Counted from the stretch's first letter, positions 1 to 11,954 are shown. The stretch: DNA of 64,000 bases from Paracentrotus lividus (GCA_940671915.1 CALNVZ010003434.1:20295964-20359963), one strand, 5' to 3'. The notes: generated by a model not told the origin, from the sequence alone. Numbers and translations: made by a program.

Positions 1-1605
1 TCATAAGGTCTGCATGTCCACAAATCCATCAAATGCAAATCGACTGTAAAATCGGTGTTTTAGAATCTGCCATTCCTTCCAGGAACACAACATATAGACG
101 CGGAATACTCAATTACCGCATCAGCAGCATTTTTCAATCTCAGGTAAACAAAACCTGCTTCACATTGGACCATATGGAATGTCATTAAGCAGCAGACGAG
201 TTTTAGATGCTACAAACAGCATCTCTATCTCACAAACAGCCGCGTTGAATAGGCAGAGACATGAGCAAATACAAGGCAGCTCCTCCAGATATTTTATACC
301 GTCTGTTTAACATCTTTCGAGCAAGTGCTAGGTCCTCAACAATGACTAGGTTACTGCATTTACACTGAGAGCACACACGTAATTGGCCCCGTTAATACCC
401 GAGAGCAACATCCAATTTGGCTTGCACAACTTACCTTGAAGTGCCTCCACAATTGGATCAAGAGATTAGTGTGCCTAAATGTGGAAGCAGCTTGGAAAGC
501 GAGTGGGTATCAAGGCTAACACTAGAATTGTTTAGACTTTGGCGATACCAACCACGCCCTCAGTCAATTACCTTCGTGCACAACGCTCACGGAGAACCAG
601 GAAAAGAAGAGAAAACAAACACTAAAGTCCTGGACGTCTCGCTGGAACCAGACCAAAGACTCTGTACTTACTATTAACGCCAACAGAAACGCCAGTTGAT
701 ACCCAAAACACCTGATGGCTTGTAAGTGCTCCGTGGAAAAGCCAGGCACACCACAAACTGTGTATGCGTTACGATTCTGCGTACACCACTTGCCACAATC
801 TGTCAAGGATTGTCTTTCAAAAACTTTGCAATAAGCCCCTGGACATATACCACTCCATGTTCTTAACAGGACCACAAAGCGGACTTGTATATGAAATGAG
901 GAGTCGAGGCAAGAACCAGAGCGAGCCGACGACGCACGATCAGACGTGAGAATCAAAGAGAATGATCAGGGGATAATAAAAGGACATCAGGACACTTAAC
1001 CCGATGACAAGGAACTGTCCTTTTCACAAGTAAATTATTGAATTGCATTATACTTTCCGACCATACTCAAGGAATGTCTTGCATCAGCGGAATTGAGTCA
1101 ACATGGCACAGCTCATCATGTGATAACTATATTAGTTTATACCGATCAGGATCAACTCATCACTTCATACGTAGAGTAGTACTTTATAGTTTACCAGCTG
1201 CACCCACTTCAGACGCACCCATGGCAAGCATGTAGCGAGCCATAACGCTTCATCAACTTAATTAAGGATGGCGCACGAAAATAAGCCTGCAGTCTGCTCA
1301 TCATCTGGTTTCTTTTGTTAGACTATCGTTTTTACCCATCACAACATGGAAGCGAACAATTCTCTTAATGCTGACGTAACAATTCATTTATCTAAATTCC
1401 TTTGTTACGTCACAATCACTTCAGCCCATTTGAACTAGGCCTACGCGTCAAATGCATTTATTTGTATGCTTTTATGTTACAATTAATTAAGCGCAGTCAT
1501 CAATGACTTTAGTGGATTTTTTTAAAGATCAAGGAAACCTTGAATTTTTAACCAAAATATTGGTTTTCCCCGTACTCTTTAAATGTTTCAGATGTGGAAT
1601 ATAAA
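1..1605. other. No recognisable gene
   Basis: Short open frames occur on both strands here, but none has a recognisable domain, splice-site context or compositional bias supporting a gene. Part of it could be intron of the zinc-finger gene that continues to 8351. Confidence 0.4.
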
Positions 1606-1773
1606 GCAAATAATCACCTCTTGATCCAAATGATTGGAAGTCTATCACTTCCACGGCAAGCTGGACGTACACGCTTTCTCTCCTCAGCTTTGCAGCTTCG
1701 GAGGAGATAGCTTATCCAGCTTGCCTGGGAAGTGATAGACTTCCCATCATTTGGGTCAACGGTGATTATTTGC
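1606..1773. repeat. 168-bp imperfect hairpin (MITE-like)
   Basis: The left end reads GCAAATAATCACC and the right end reads GGTGATTATTTGC. The arms stay complementary inward through a GGAAGTCTATCACTTCC-type block and GCAAGCTGGA/TCCAGCTTGC. A further inner stem, TCTCCTC/GAGGAGA, lies near the centre. The whole unit would fold into one long hairpin. A non-autonomous palindromic element is the simplest reading; a long hairpin RNA precursor is possible but has no other support. Confidence 0.65.
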
Positions 1774-1888
1774 TTAATATTATTATTCAACTAACCCTGT
1801 AGCCCTCAAACTGTCTATAACTTTAGCTTACTCCTCAGCTCACTTAAAACCATCCCCGGCCCTATCCACATACTGTGCAGTAAATCTA

Positions 1889-3723
1889 CTATAGATCAAA
1901 CAGTATAGTTAGTTCATTTTGATTTGACAGTTACAGGTACATTGTTTTGGCAGGTACCTGTACCTGTGAGAACTAAACTGACATGTTATGCACAGTCTCT
2001 GTGTGCTTGGGGTTTATCTAATTTTTTTTTTTTTTTTTTTTTTTTTTTTCACTAATTTTTGCATTTCATTGGGAGATGGGTGTAGTTCTCAGTGTGCAGT
2101 AGTAAGGATGCATGTTTATTTCTTCAAAAATATTTTGGTCCACACTGACTATTTGTGGGAAAATATACAAAAAGCTACAATGTTTCTGAGATAATTCATT
2201 GTCACAGAATATGAGGCTAGCCTTAAACTTGTGCCCGAATCGTACCTTGCTCAAACCACTTTCTTTCCCATATTAAATTTTTTAAATTTCATCTTTTTTT
2301 AAAAATTTTCTATGCATCAAAATAGAGGTGAAAGTGACATCCGCATCAACTGACAAAAAGTCTGATACCTCTAAACTACTCGACGTGGCGAGACGATAGC
2401 CCAGCCAAAGAAAGACGCAGTACCATTCCACCCGACCGACCAAAACTAACAAAGAGGATCAGCTTCAACTTCAAACATACTCACTTTTGCATGTATGGCA
2501 ATAATGTTGTCAAACACACACTTTGAACATGTCTTTCGGCGGGCGTCGCCAGGTATTGGGTCCTGGTAGCGAAAGTGCATAGCAGAAGGTGCTAAGGCAG
2601 AAGAACTATGTGTTAAGTGCAGCAATGTGTGGGCAGAAGTTTCCTACCTGGGATCGTCTAATATGCACCTACCCCTGGCACAAGGGAGCACGGGTGAGGA
2701 GGGTGTTCTTCAAGGAACGCGTTCGCTTGCAAGAAGCTGCCAAGAGAGACGAGATGTCGACCGACAGATATATCTCGATCCTTTCCCAGCCAACAGAATA
2801 CCCAGATGTCAACTCCTCCGAGGGGTCAGTTGGACAGAAAATGCTGCATCCGGAAAGAAAGAGCCAGTTGGCTCCTGAGCAAAATGATATTCTTGCAACA
2901 AAGAGTTCAACCAATCCCTGACTGATTTGCTGAAAGAACCTGTAGTGCCGATTTCCAGTTCTTTAAAAAGCTGGGCCTGAAGAGGTGAAGATTCAAGCTA
3001 AGGGAAAAGTTAGCAAGTAAGAATAGAAACATTCCATGTTGCACAACCAAGGCACTATGCAAATTCCATTGGACAGAACCACAGCTTGTATCAAATGCAC
3101 CTCTTATGGGCTCAATTAACATGAGTAACTTTAGACTGATAAGTCAAGGTTGCATCTTGATGTCGCAAGTTAGCCAAGGGAGTTTTCCTCCAGTTGTTGA
3201 TATATTCTAAGCATCCACCTATCTAATTAACAGAATCCCTCGACGGCCCTGCATCCACTGTCAAAGAATTAAATTAAGGGCACGCTTCCTGAAAATATAC
3301 TAAAGATGGAACCATCAGGCAGTTGACGCGGTTCAAAAACGGACCCTACAATTCCAAAGAATATAAGCATGCTTTGAAAATAACTACTAAGAAGGTGCTA
3401 ACACAAACACATTTCGAGCAGTGTTACATACATGCAGAAGCACCCCAATCTGATGCGCGCAAACACGAGCCATTTACGACCGAACAGCAAGTTTCCTTAC
3501 CCTCTGGGTCAAAGCGCCACAACCACCGTTTCTATGACCTAGTTCGGAAAGCTTGCAGGTGTTTACTGCACCAAAACAGCTGAAGTAAATTATAAACCAC
3601 AGCTTTGTCATTGGGAGGAAACATCTCTTCTTCAAAAAAATATTGATAGCAATTTTCAACATTGAGATCGACGAACCATATGTTCGGATACGCGGGGAAC
3701 TCAGACTTCCTTGCCTGAGGCGG
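1889..3723. repeat. Near-duplicate segment, copy A (left of gap)
   Basis: This segment runs in the same order as 3764-5713. Shared landmarks are the ATCAAACAGTATAGTT start, a long poly-T, a GGAGATG..TGTAGTTCTCAGTG block, the zinc-finger exon, and a terminal CTTCC..GCCTGAGGCGG. The copies differ by very many one- and two-base indels and few clean substitutions, which is the error pattern of unpolished long reads. The segment ends exactly at the N gap. Confidence 0.8.
2589..2935 (+). CDS. C2H2 zinc-finger exon, noisy copy A (partial)
   Basis: Read across small indels, this encodes a finger of the form CxxCGQKFPTWDRLNMHxxxH, with C-x2-C and 12 residues before the first histidine. A basic and acidic tail follows (RVRRVFFKERVRLQEAAKRD), then a serine/glutamine-rich stretch. 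The frame as read is broken: the second cysteine region and the finger histidines fall in different frames. Comparison with the copy at 4489-4896 restores continuity at each break. The gene is read on the plus strand and presumably joins the terminal finger exon at 8143-8351, although the two may be separate genes. Such fingers usually bind DNA in the nucleus. The exact family is not recognised. Confidence 0.5.
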
Positions 3724-3748
3724 NNNNNNNNNNNNNNNNNNNNNNNNN
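3724..3748. other. Assembly gap of 25 N
   Basis: There are twenty-five Ns. This fixed small number is a convention used by some long-read gap fillers when the fill from the two sides does not reconcile, which fits the near-identical flanks. The reading is inference. Confidence 0.95.
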
Positions 3749-3763
3749 AATATCTATCTATTA

Positions 3764-3909
3764 GATTCAAACAGTATAGTTGTTCATTTTGATTTGACAG
3801 TTACCAGGTACAATTGTTTTGGCAGGTACCTGTACCGTGAGAGAACTAAACTGACCATGTTATAGGCACAGTGCCTGTTCTTGTACTGTCTTGGGTTTAT
3901 CTAAATTTT

Positions 3910-3944
<35 letters not shown>

Positions 3945-5713
3945 CCACTAATTTTTTGCATTTCTATTGGGAGATGTGGTGTAGTTCTCAGTGATGCGTA
4001 GTCAAGGATGCATGTTTATTTCTTCAAATATTTAAAAAAATTAGGCCCCACCACTGACTACATTGTGGGAAAATATACAAAAAGCTACAATGTTTCTGAG
4101 ATAATTCATCTGTCACAGAAATATGAGCTAGCCTTAAACTTGTGCCCAGAATCGTACTTGCTCAAACCACTTTCTCACTTTTATAAATTTATTAAATTTC
4201 ATCTTTTTTTAAAATTTTCTATGCATCAAATAGGTGAAAGTGACATCCGCATCAAACTGACAAAAAAGTCTGAAGACCTCTAAACTACTCTGACGTGGCG
4301 AGACGAAGCCACAGCCAAAGCAAGAGCAGTACCATTCCACCCGCTACCCAAAACTAACAAGAGGATCCACTTCAACTTCAAACATACTCACTTTTGCATG
4401 GTAGCAATAATGTTGTCAAACACAACTTTGAACATGTCTTTCGGCGGGCGTCTGCCAGGTATTTGTGTCCGGGGCATGGCAGAAGGTGCTAAGAGCGAAG
4501 AACTATGTGTTTAAGTTGCAGCAAGTGTGGGCAGAAGTTTCCTACCTGGGATCGTCTTAATATGCACCTACCCTGACAAGGACGAAGAGCCGGGTGAGGA
4601 AGGTGTTTCAAGCGAACCAGCGTCTCCCTTGCAAGAAAGCTGCCAAAGAAGAAGACGTAGAGTAATATCCGACGCGATATCTCGATCCCTTTCCCAGCCC
4701 ACAAGAATACCCAGATGTCAACTCCCGCCAAGGGGCTTCAGTGGACAGAACAATGCTGCATCCGGAAAGAAGAGAGCCAGGTGTGGCTCCTGAGCAAAAT
4801 GATATTCTTGCAACAAAGAGTCAACCAATCCCTGACTGATTTGCTGAAAGAACCTGTAGTGCCGATTTCCAGTTCTTTAAAAAGCTGGGCCTGAAAGGTG
4901 AGAATCAAGCTAAGGGATAAAGTTAGCAAGTAAGAATAAAAACATTCCAGTTGCACCAAACATTAGGGCACTGCAAATTACCATTGGACAGAACCAGCTG
5001 TAATCAACTGCCCCTCTTATGGCTCAAAATAACCAATGAGTAACTTTAAGACTGAGTAAGTCAAGGATTCCTTGATGTCGCAAGTTAGCCAAGGGATGTT
5101 TCCTCCAGTTGTATGATAAATTCTAAGCATTCGCAGGCCGATTAATTCATCAGGGAACCGCCTCGCGAGCCCCTGCGTTATAAATCTTCCAACTCGTGAC
5201 TCAAATGAAATTAAGGCGACGCTTCTGAAAATAATCCTAAAGTGGAACCATCAGCACATTGATACTGGGTTAGAGAAAGGACGCCTAGCTAATTTCAAAG
5301 AAATAAAGGGCATGCTCGTGAATATATTTAGTACAATCAAGGGCACTAAACAAACAATCTCAGGTTAAATATCTTCATCGAATATATCAGCTTACCACAG
5401 CAGAGCACCCCCAATTCTCGAATCCACGCCGCAAAACACGAGGCCATTTACGACCGCGAGCAGAAGTTTCCTTACCCTCGGGTCAAAGCGGCACACACCA
5501 GTCTCTATTGCCAGTCGAAAGCTTTGCAGGTGTTACTGCACCACATTGCCACAGCTATAATTATACCACAGAATGCCTTTGTCAATTGGGGGAAACACTC
5601 TCTACTCAAAAAACAATTATTTGTATAGCAATCTTCAACATATGACTACCTGAGCACGAAAACAACAATGCTGCGGAACCGGTGAAACCCCAACTTCCTC
5701 TGCTTCGAGCGGA
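3764..5713. repeat. Near-duplicate segment, copy B (right of gap)
   Basis: Second version of the 1889-3723 segment, in the same orientation and order, with scattered indels. It begins just after the gap with the same CAAACAGTATAGTT word and ends at a CTTCC..CTTCGAGCGG counterpart of the left copy's last bases. It most likely represents the same locus rather than a real tandem duplication. Confidence 0.8.
4489..4896 (+). CDS. C2H2 zinc-finger exon, noisy copy B (partial)
   Basis: Same finger as copy A: GTGTGGGCAGAAGTTTCC encodes CGQKF, followed by PTWDRLNMHL. Downstream it preserves a clean stretch encoding QQRVNQSLTDLLKEPVVP and then ISSSLK. The exon may end at AAAG|GTGAGA near 4895, a good 5' splice site. 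The upstream half is frameshifted relative to copy A. No start codon can be assigned, because the exon looks internal. This is probably the same exon as 2589-2935, seen twice through assembly error. Confidence 0.5.
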
Positions 5714-6262
5714 CCAGCCGATTTGAAAGCTGCGGCTGCCAAGCCTACAGCAAGAACCCCTGTTTCTGTTATTCTTTCACGACAAACCTAATAATTCAAT
5801 TTGCTAAATCATGCTACGCTGTTAACCAATCCAGAACACTTAAATGGCTGGATGCACCGCCTGCTCCTGTTGTTGCCTCTCTTACCTGTGGAACCCATCC
5901 CAGACCCCCAACACATCCTATCGCTCACGTGGGCTGTCTTCTTGCTGCTACTCCGCCCAACCACCTGTTCATGGACTGATGCTTCCTTGAAGGCTCATGC
6001 TGCAAAGATCCACGGCCTTCAGCTGCCATTCTCTGCAACCATGTTTCTCCCAAACGACCCCAGAAACAAGCTTCATTACACTCAACAAGTGCGCTACAAC
6101 ATGAGGAGCCTTCACGTTGCCACATGGTGTCCAACAAGGAAGTGCCAGTCGGTCCTGAACGGATACTTCATGTTCGATTCACTACATCCTCTGCATCTGA
6201 CACCACATTGACCATCCGCATTGACCATCCTTGTGAATCTAAAGGTTACATTGTAGCAGTAA
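5690..6262 (+). CDS. Uncertain coding-like region, possibly zinc-finger gene
   Basis: Several frames look protein-like but do not connect. One is an Ala/Ser/Pro/Thr-rich stretch at 5690-5790 (SSGPADLKAAAAKPTARTP). Another is TDASLKAHAAKIHG near 5975-6020, with H-x4-H spacing reminiscent of the end of a C2H2 finger. A third is a run ending in LTIRIDHPCESKGYIVAV near 6210-6260. In-frame stops and frame changes separate them. This is either sequence noise continuing from the gap-filled region or chance. No family is recognised beyond the tentative finger. Confidence 0.28.
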
Positions 6263-6422
6263 TTCTTACTCCACACAGAAGCACAATTTGTGCTTTTTTT
6301 ACACCAAAACCCTCACAATGTGTGTTTGCCAAGCAACTATTTTGTCTGAACTTCTACACGTTGTACTTTGTTAGGCATACATGTATAGCCACTATTATCT
6401 TGTAATTTTGTTATGAGTTGGA

Positions 6423-6463
6423 AAAATCATGCACAAAAATTCATGATTTTTGTGCATGATTTT
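6423..6463. repeat. Perfect 17-bp hairpin with 7-nt loop
   Basis: The arms AAAATCATGCACAAAAA and its exact complement flank the loop TTCATGA. It sits at the start of a long pyrimidine tract. It could be the end of a small transposon or a simple cruciform-prone sequence. Confidence 0.8.
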
Positions 6464-6830
6464 ACTCTCTTCATTCACTTCCTCCCTCTTCTTCTTCTAC
6501 TTCTCCCATTCTTCCTTTCCTCTGCCCCTTCATAGTACCCTCCTCTCTCCTACTTTCTCACATATTTCTTTCACTTTTTTCTCTTCCTATTTCTCCTTCC
6601 TCCTACCTCCTATCCTCTCCTTTCATCCTCTCTTTCCTCTTATTCTCTTCATTTTTTTCTACACTCTTTCTCTACCTCTCCACCTTCTTCTTTCCCCTCA
6701 TCTCCTTCTCCTTCTCTCCTCTTCCTCTGCTCTCTCTCTCTCTTCCCCCTCGTCTACATATCTTCTTTCATCTTTCTCTCTCTTCTATTTCCTTCTCTCC
6801 TTTGATCTCTCTATTAATCTTACCTTAAAC
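6464..6830. repeat. Long pyrimidine (CT-rich) tract
   Basis: About 370 bases are nearly all C and T on the plus strand (CTTCCTCC, CTCTCTCT and similar words). The long open frame across it is a by-product of composition, giving a Ser/Leu/Phe-rich product, and is not called as a gene. Confidence 0.8.
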
Positions 6831-7073
6831 AAAAAAGCACAAATTTATATCAAAAATGTGTCTAGTTAGAAGTGGAAATTTTCACGAAGATGACTTGAAG
6901 TTAATTGGATGCAAAATTCACTGAATAATAATCCACCATTTAACCACTGGAATATGAAGTTAAATATAAACACTGTAGTAGTTAACATTTTACAAATTCT
7001 GTTGTCTTGATCATAACAAAATTATGGCATTCACAAAAATTGTTCTGGTTGCTATCAGAAATTTATTGCGGTA

Positions 7074-8085
7074 TACATGTGTTTCCTAAAAAAGAGGACC
7101 GAAGTTCAAGGTCAGTCATTCCAAAAGTATATGTTTTATTCTTGTGATTCGTTTACTTAAATATTAAGTAACTCATCAGCTTTAATTTGAGACATTGCTG
7201 ACGTCCAAAGATTGTAAATGGAGTCACAGAGGTTTAGGGTTTGAAGGCGATAGGTACATAAAACCCGTTTTTCCAAGTTTGTGGTTTTTCGGGTATGAAA
7301 CAAACCTTTTTAAGTAATTGGTGTCATTGATCTCTCAGCAATTTCAATGAAATGTCATCTTCTTGCTTAAAGTGGATTTCTCACTGGTAATGAGATGCGT
7401 TCTTAATTATGAGTCTCTGGAGTCTGAGAGGTCACTGCGACGGATCCTGAGTCTTCCAGGAAGTCGCGAGAAAACCAAACAAATGTCAAACATGTTCAAT
7501 ATTTTAGTAGACTTCTTTCAAACGCAGCAAGTCTCTGTGACATCTCGTGGTTTGCGCGACGTCCCCTAATATGCACGAAAGTATCCACGACTCTCAGAAA
7601 CTTTGTCGGAGCTTGCTAGCGATTAAAAGAAATCGGAACAGGATTGACAATTTTTCAGACTTTTGTTCGATTTACCACGACGCCCTGAAGTCTCAGGAGA
7701 CGTACACCACGACGTCACCACGACTCCAGAGGCCCATAATAGTGTAAACCCACCATCTCATTGCCAGTGGTCCTTTGGAAAATGAGATTGAATTTCATTG
7801 AAACCTTGTGTGAAAAAATACCCCAAAACGATGAAACCCAAATACTAACAAAAATTTTGTTTCGTACCCCAAAAACCAAAAACTTGGAAAAAACGGGTTT
7901 TGTGCCTATTACCTTCAAAGGACCCTAACTCTGTGACCCATTACAATTTAGACGTCAGCAATGTCTCGAATTAAAGCTGATGAGTTACTTATTATTCTAG
8001 TAACAAATCACAAGAATAAACCATATACTTTTGGAATGACTGACCTTTGAACTTCGGTCCTCTTTTTTTTTAGGAACACACTGTA
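7074..8085. mobile_element. Foldback/MITE element, Tc1-mariner-like ends, copy 1
   Basis: The left end is TACATGTGTTTCCTAAAAAA; the right end is the complement of TACAGTGTGTTCC. Both are flanked by TA, as in Tc1/mariner target sites. The arms are complementary over at least 240 bp (AAGTTCAAGGTCAGTCATT, TAACTCATCAGCTTTAA, AAAACCCGTTTTTCC). The centre is also palindromic (GAGTCTCTGGAGTC against GACTCCAGAGGCCC). There is no transposase frame. A second copy lies at 43642-44707. Confidence 0.85.
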
Positions 8086-8142
8086 TATCTGTCATCTTTT
8101 ACATTGTGTTTGTACTCCTTTCTAACTATTTATGTATCATAG

Positions 8143-8351
8143 CCCCTGTTGGAGGAGGAGCTTTTAATGCTGGAACAAGAGAGGGCGTTGGTCAAGGAGC
8201 CAACACTCGGGAGGCTGAAAGGAGTTACAGAAGTATGTCCTGGACAGATATCTCAAAGGTAAAGGACTTCACATGTCAGGCCTGTAGTGCTACGTTCAAT
8301 ACCAAAGCCTCACTTTTTATACACAAGATGAAACACAATCTACGGGTCTAG
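8143..8351 (+). CDS. Terminal exon of C2H2 zinc-finger protein
   Basis: An acceptor CATAG precedes CCCCTGTTGG at 8143, and the frame stays open to TAG at 8349-8351. It encodes a Gly/Arg/Glu-rich linker (GGGAFNAGTREGVGQGANTR), then SMSWTDISKVKDF, then a finger TCQACSATFNTKASLFIHKM followed by KH. The finger has C-x2-C, 12 residues, then H-x3-H. The protein ends nine residues after the last residue of the finger's F-S-L core region, so the finger is C-terminal. Sequence quality is clean here, unlike the region before 5713. Nuclear nucleic-acid binding is expected from the family; no orthologue is recognised. The linked upstream exons are uncertain. Confidence 0.65.
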
Positions 8352-8420
8352 AGAGATGTGATGGTGAAGTATATGGGGAAAAGGTGAAAAGGGGGGTGGG
8401 GTCTTCACATTTTGCACCAG

Positions 8421-8592
8421 GGCTGTGGTTCGCCAAATCGTTCATAAGTTATGAATGACTTTACAAAAAACTGGTGATCAGTTCTTGTTCTTATTTAATA
8501 AGCATGCGATAAGTACATAGCACCCAAGAAAATGTTACAGTTGTTCGTAAAGTCATTTGTAACTTTAAGAACAACTTGGTGAAACACCAGCC
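8421..8592. mobile_element. ~170-bp MITE, GTGAAACACC family, copy 1
   Basis: The ends resemble GGTGTTTCACCAAGTCATTC and its complement. Internal words AATGACTTTAC and GTAAAGTCATTTG face each other. Related copies are at 16852-17012, 42322-42490 and, partially, 23140-23215. The copy lies just 3' of the zinc-finger stop. Confidence 0.8.
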
Positions 8593-10319
8593 AGGTCCAA
8601 AAGAAAATGGTCAATTCTAACGTGACAAACATGATATTTCAAGGGCTTACTGCTTCTCCAACTCATATCTGGCCAAATGTACTGTTCTTAAACACACAGT
8701 TCATTAGGATTATCAGTCACATACATGTATGACTATTCGGGTCTTGAGCTTGATATTTTCCTGGAGGTTGCTAGTAGAACCACTCAAATATTCAATCTGC
8801 ATTGTTGAATGGGGTTTTTGCTATATTTCAGGTGGCCATTAGCCCCAGGCCACTGCTAAATTTTTGGATTAGCCGAAGAAAAAAAATCTACATTTTGTAA
8901 GCTTAACGGGCATGACAAAGGCCATTTGTGTCACGGCAGTTGCATATCAATTTTCTAAACGGCTAGTTAGTAAAACCTAATTTGTGAAAACTTTTGTGTT
9001 TGTCACTATTTTCACACATTTTTGCGCAATATATCTAGTAGAACTAGGAGTTGAGTATGTGTGGTAGATGGAATAAGATATATATGCTCTGGAATAAGAT
9101 ATATGCTCTGAAACAAAACATTTTGTTTCAAAATGTTTCAAACCATTTCAAATCATTCCAAATGTCATTTCCGTTATACTGGAATTGACCTACAGTAGAT
9201 GTATGCAGGTTTAGTTAATGCTTTAATGATTTATTCGTGTAATTTAATTTGATTTTGTAATCAAGGACAGTGAGAGGGAAGGGGGTTCAGGAGGAATTGT
9301 TTTCAAAGTTTGATAACAATACAGACTTTGGAACTTAGGGTGTTGATGCTCTTCTGCCGATCACACATTGGTTTTCAGAAGACATTTTAGACATTTTTTC
9401 TTCAAGTGCAATTCCATTACTACAGCTTCAGATTAGCTTTAAAGGGGAAGTTGACCAGGAAATTAAGATGGCATCATTAAAAGTAGATTATTTGAGCAAA
9501 TACATATAGGTGAAGGTTTGATGAAAATCTGTCAAAAAAGAACAAAGTTGAAGGATACAAATTTCTATAGTTTGAATTTTGAGATGTTACTTGCGAGATG
9601 TAGCTCTCCCGTGTGTTTTGATTTATAAATTCCACAAATTTGCCCTTTTATGTTTATTTATTTATTTTTTTTTTTCTAATGAAGAAAAAAAGGTTTCTTT
9701 TACAGCTTGTCTGGGAGAGAAACAATGGCTCTTATGATGCATCAAATATGCATTTGAAATGTTTTATATTCTTCTAAGAAAATGGTAATTCAAGATCTTT
9801 CACAACACAACATATGGGAAAGCAGCTTGAAAGTAATGTCACAACATGAAAACGTCATAAACTCGTTATCCTCTGGCAGATTTTCTTCAAACCTGGACTG
9901 ATGTGGGTTTTTTTCTTCTCCTTTAGGGATTAGGAATGGATGTAGCCTGGTGAAATTACTGATTAATCATGCTGTAAACTATATGATTGTTTTTTAGTTG
10001 GTTATCATGGAATGATTTTGCAGGGAAAGGAGTAAATTGAAAATGAATATGTTTTCTATCATAGATCATTATAGAATTTCAACACTGTTATTATGTGAAT
10101 TTATTGCAGTGTGAATTTAAACAAGTACATAATGAATTGATCTCCATAAAGATGTTGATCTGCTTGGAATGAACAGGAAAATTCTTTTAATTTCTATTAA
10201 ATAATCATGAAATCATATGATGACTTGTCAACAGCAGTTACATTTATAGTTATATTGAGCTTTCACCCCATTGTACAATGTAAACTGCAATAAGTTCCCC
10301 TGTAAATTTGACATGAAAA
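8593..10319. other. No gene; a repeat relic near 9440
   Basis: AT-rich DNA with no recognised exon. TTTAAAGGGGAAGTTGACC near 9440 resembles the left end of the element at 34204-34795, with no matching right end. A short TTTCAAA-rich stretch lies at 9105-9160. Confidence 0.5.
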
Positions 10320-10784
10320 TATACAGTCTGTGTCAAATAAAATTGTACAACTGGAAAACATTTGTTTAAAGTATGATTCACATTCTAAAAGTGTTTGATA
10401 TTTCCATAAAGTAGGAAAATCAGGCTTTCCTCTGCAATTTTTATCATCCCATTTGATGCTGTAGATCTTGAGATATGACCAGTTTTCTATTATCAGGAAA
10501 AAATGTACTTTGCCTATGCTTTTCTATGGGTTTCGCACATACATTGTAATAGCCATTAATTCAGCGCACCGAAACAATAGATGTGTGTAATTTCGATAAG
10601 CTCATCACCGCACAAAATTTAGCATAACTTTTGTTTTCCAAAAGCAAATTATACAAAGCAAAGTGCATCAGCAAGAAGGATCTTTTGGCTTTAAGTTGGT
10701 ACCACATTCACACATCATTTGAGAAGATTTCATACCTAAATATTTTTCCCCCTACTGTAACATTTTTTTTACACAGACTGTATA
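10320..10784. mobile_element. 465-bp MITE with TATACAGTCTGTGT ends
   Basis: The left end TATACAGTCTGTGT is repeated inverted as ACACAGACTGTATA at the right end. TA dinucleotides at both edges suggest Tc1/mariner-type insertion. There is no transposase frame. Confidence 0.75.
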
Positions 10785-11264
10785 GCTCCAGTATTGCTAC
10801 AATGGACGTCTCTATGAATACGCCCGATTTTGGTTTGAAATACATGTATGTAAAGCTGCTCCAATCCCATTGTAAATTTGAAACCCATTGTGAATGCAGA
10901 AATATATCAGTTCAAGTGGCAGATAATCATGTAGCTTTTATTATGAGATAATGATATGTTTATTATGGATCAAAATTTATATCACTACATATTGTAATTT
11001 TATATCAAAGGGGAAAAATGTGCCTTCATGGATGCAATATCTATATGAGCATCTACAGAAAATATTGTATGGACAAATGTTTTGAAAAATTGTGCTTTTG
11101 AAGTACTTATACACAAGTACATTTGCTAGGAGAATTATGTATGGACAAATATTGAATTTTTGTGCTTTTGAAGTACTTTACATACATTTTCCAAGAGATT
11201 TTAGGCACATTATACGACATTTGCTTGGGCAATAACTGCTCTGTTGTAATTTCCATACACTAAT

Positions 11265-11350
11265 CCAATGACTAAGTTTAACCCTGGACTTAACACTATA
11301 CCCTACCCTAAACCTAACATAAAACCCAATTGCAATCCTAACCCTAAACC
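11265..11350. repeat. Telomere-like CCTAA-rich stretch
   Basis: Degenerate CCCTA/CCTAAC words recur (TACCCTACCCTAAACCTAAC and CTAACCCTAAACCTAC). Similar stretches at about 14230, 26470 and 40000 suggest a dispersed repeat carrying interstitial telomere-like words. Confidence 0.6.
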
Positions 11351-11954
11351 TACATCTTAGACAAAATATAGCCAGCAGCAATTGTCACTAGAGCTTAGGT
11401 GCCTTCTCCATTCTAAAGGTGTCGGTTTCCTGCGTCTTTTGTTCCAAAGGACGATTTATCGGCTTTTCAATAGAATCCCGAAATCTTAATACGGCTTAAA
11501 CATGTTAAACAATGTTAAAAGCTGAAAGCCGAATGTTTCCCAGGAAGCTGCGGGAAACTGGGCCTTTTGATTGGAGAAGACGCCTAATTAGAGATGATGT
11601 CAAGTATGGGGGCAGCTTATTCTGAATGTTTGTTAGTCTAAACACAATTTTTTATTTTTTATTTTTTTCAAAAGGAATGTCAATCACAGTAGCTTGGACA
11701 TGGTATCGATGTTGATACGTTATTCTAAGTTAAACTTTCTTGTTTTTTGTCTCTGTGTACTTGCTTGTTTATAGTAGGGTTTTTCCTAACTCCTTGTTGC
11801 TGCTTCCCTGTTTGGCGTTCAACAAGAGGGGGATAGAGCAATGTCCTTCTGGCGCTGCTCAGCGGCTGCCGGGCCCACGAGAAAAGGGGCAAAATAAATA
11901 TCCGTTTCGGACAATAAAATTTGGAGCATTTATTTTATTTATTTTGTTCATACA

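Noticed and set aside
2589..4896. Genuine tandem duplication of the zinc-finger exon
   Set aside because: Dense indels, the 25-N gap and identical landmark order favour double assembly of one locus.
6450..6869. 139-codon plus-strand open frame
   Set aside because: It is a translation of a CT-rich tract (Ser/Leu/Phe only), with no domain or gene context.
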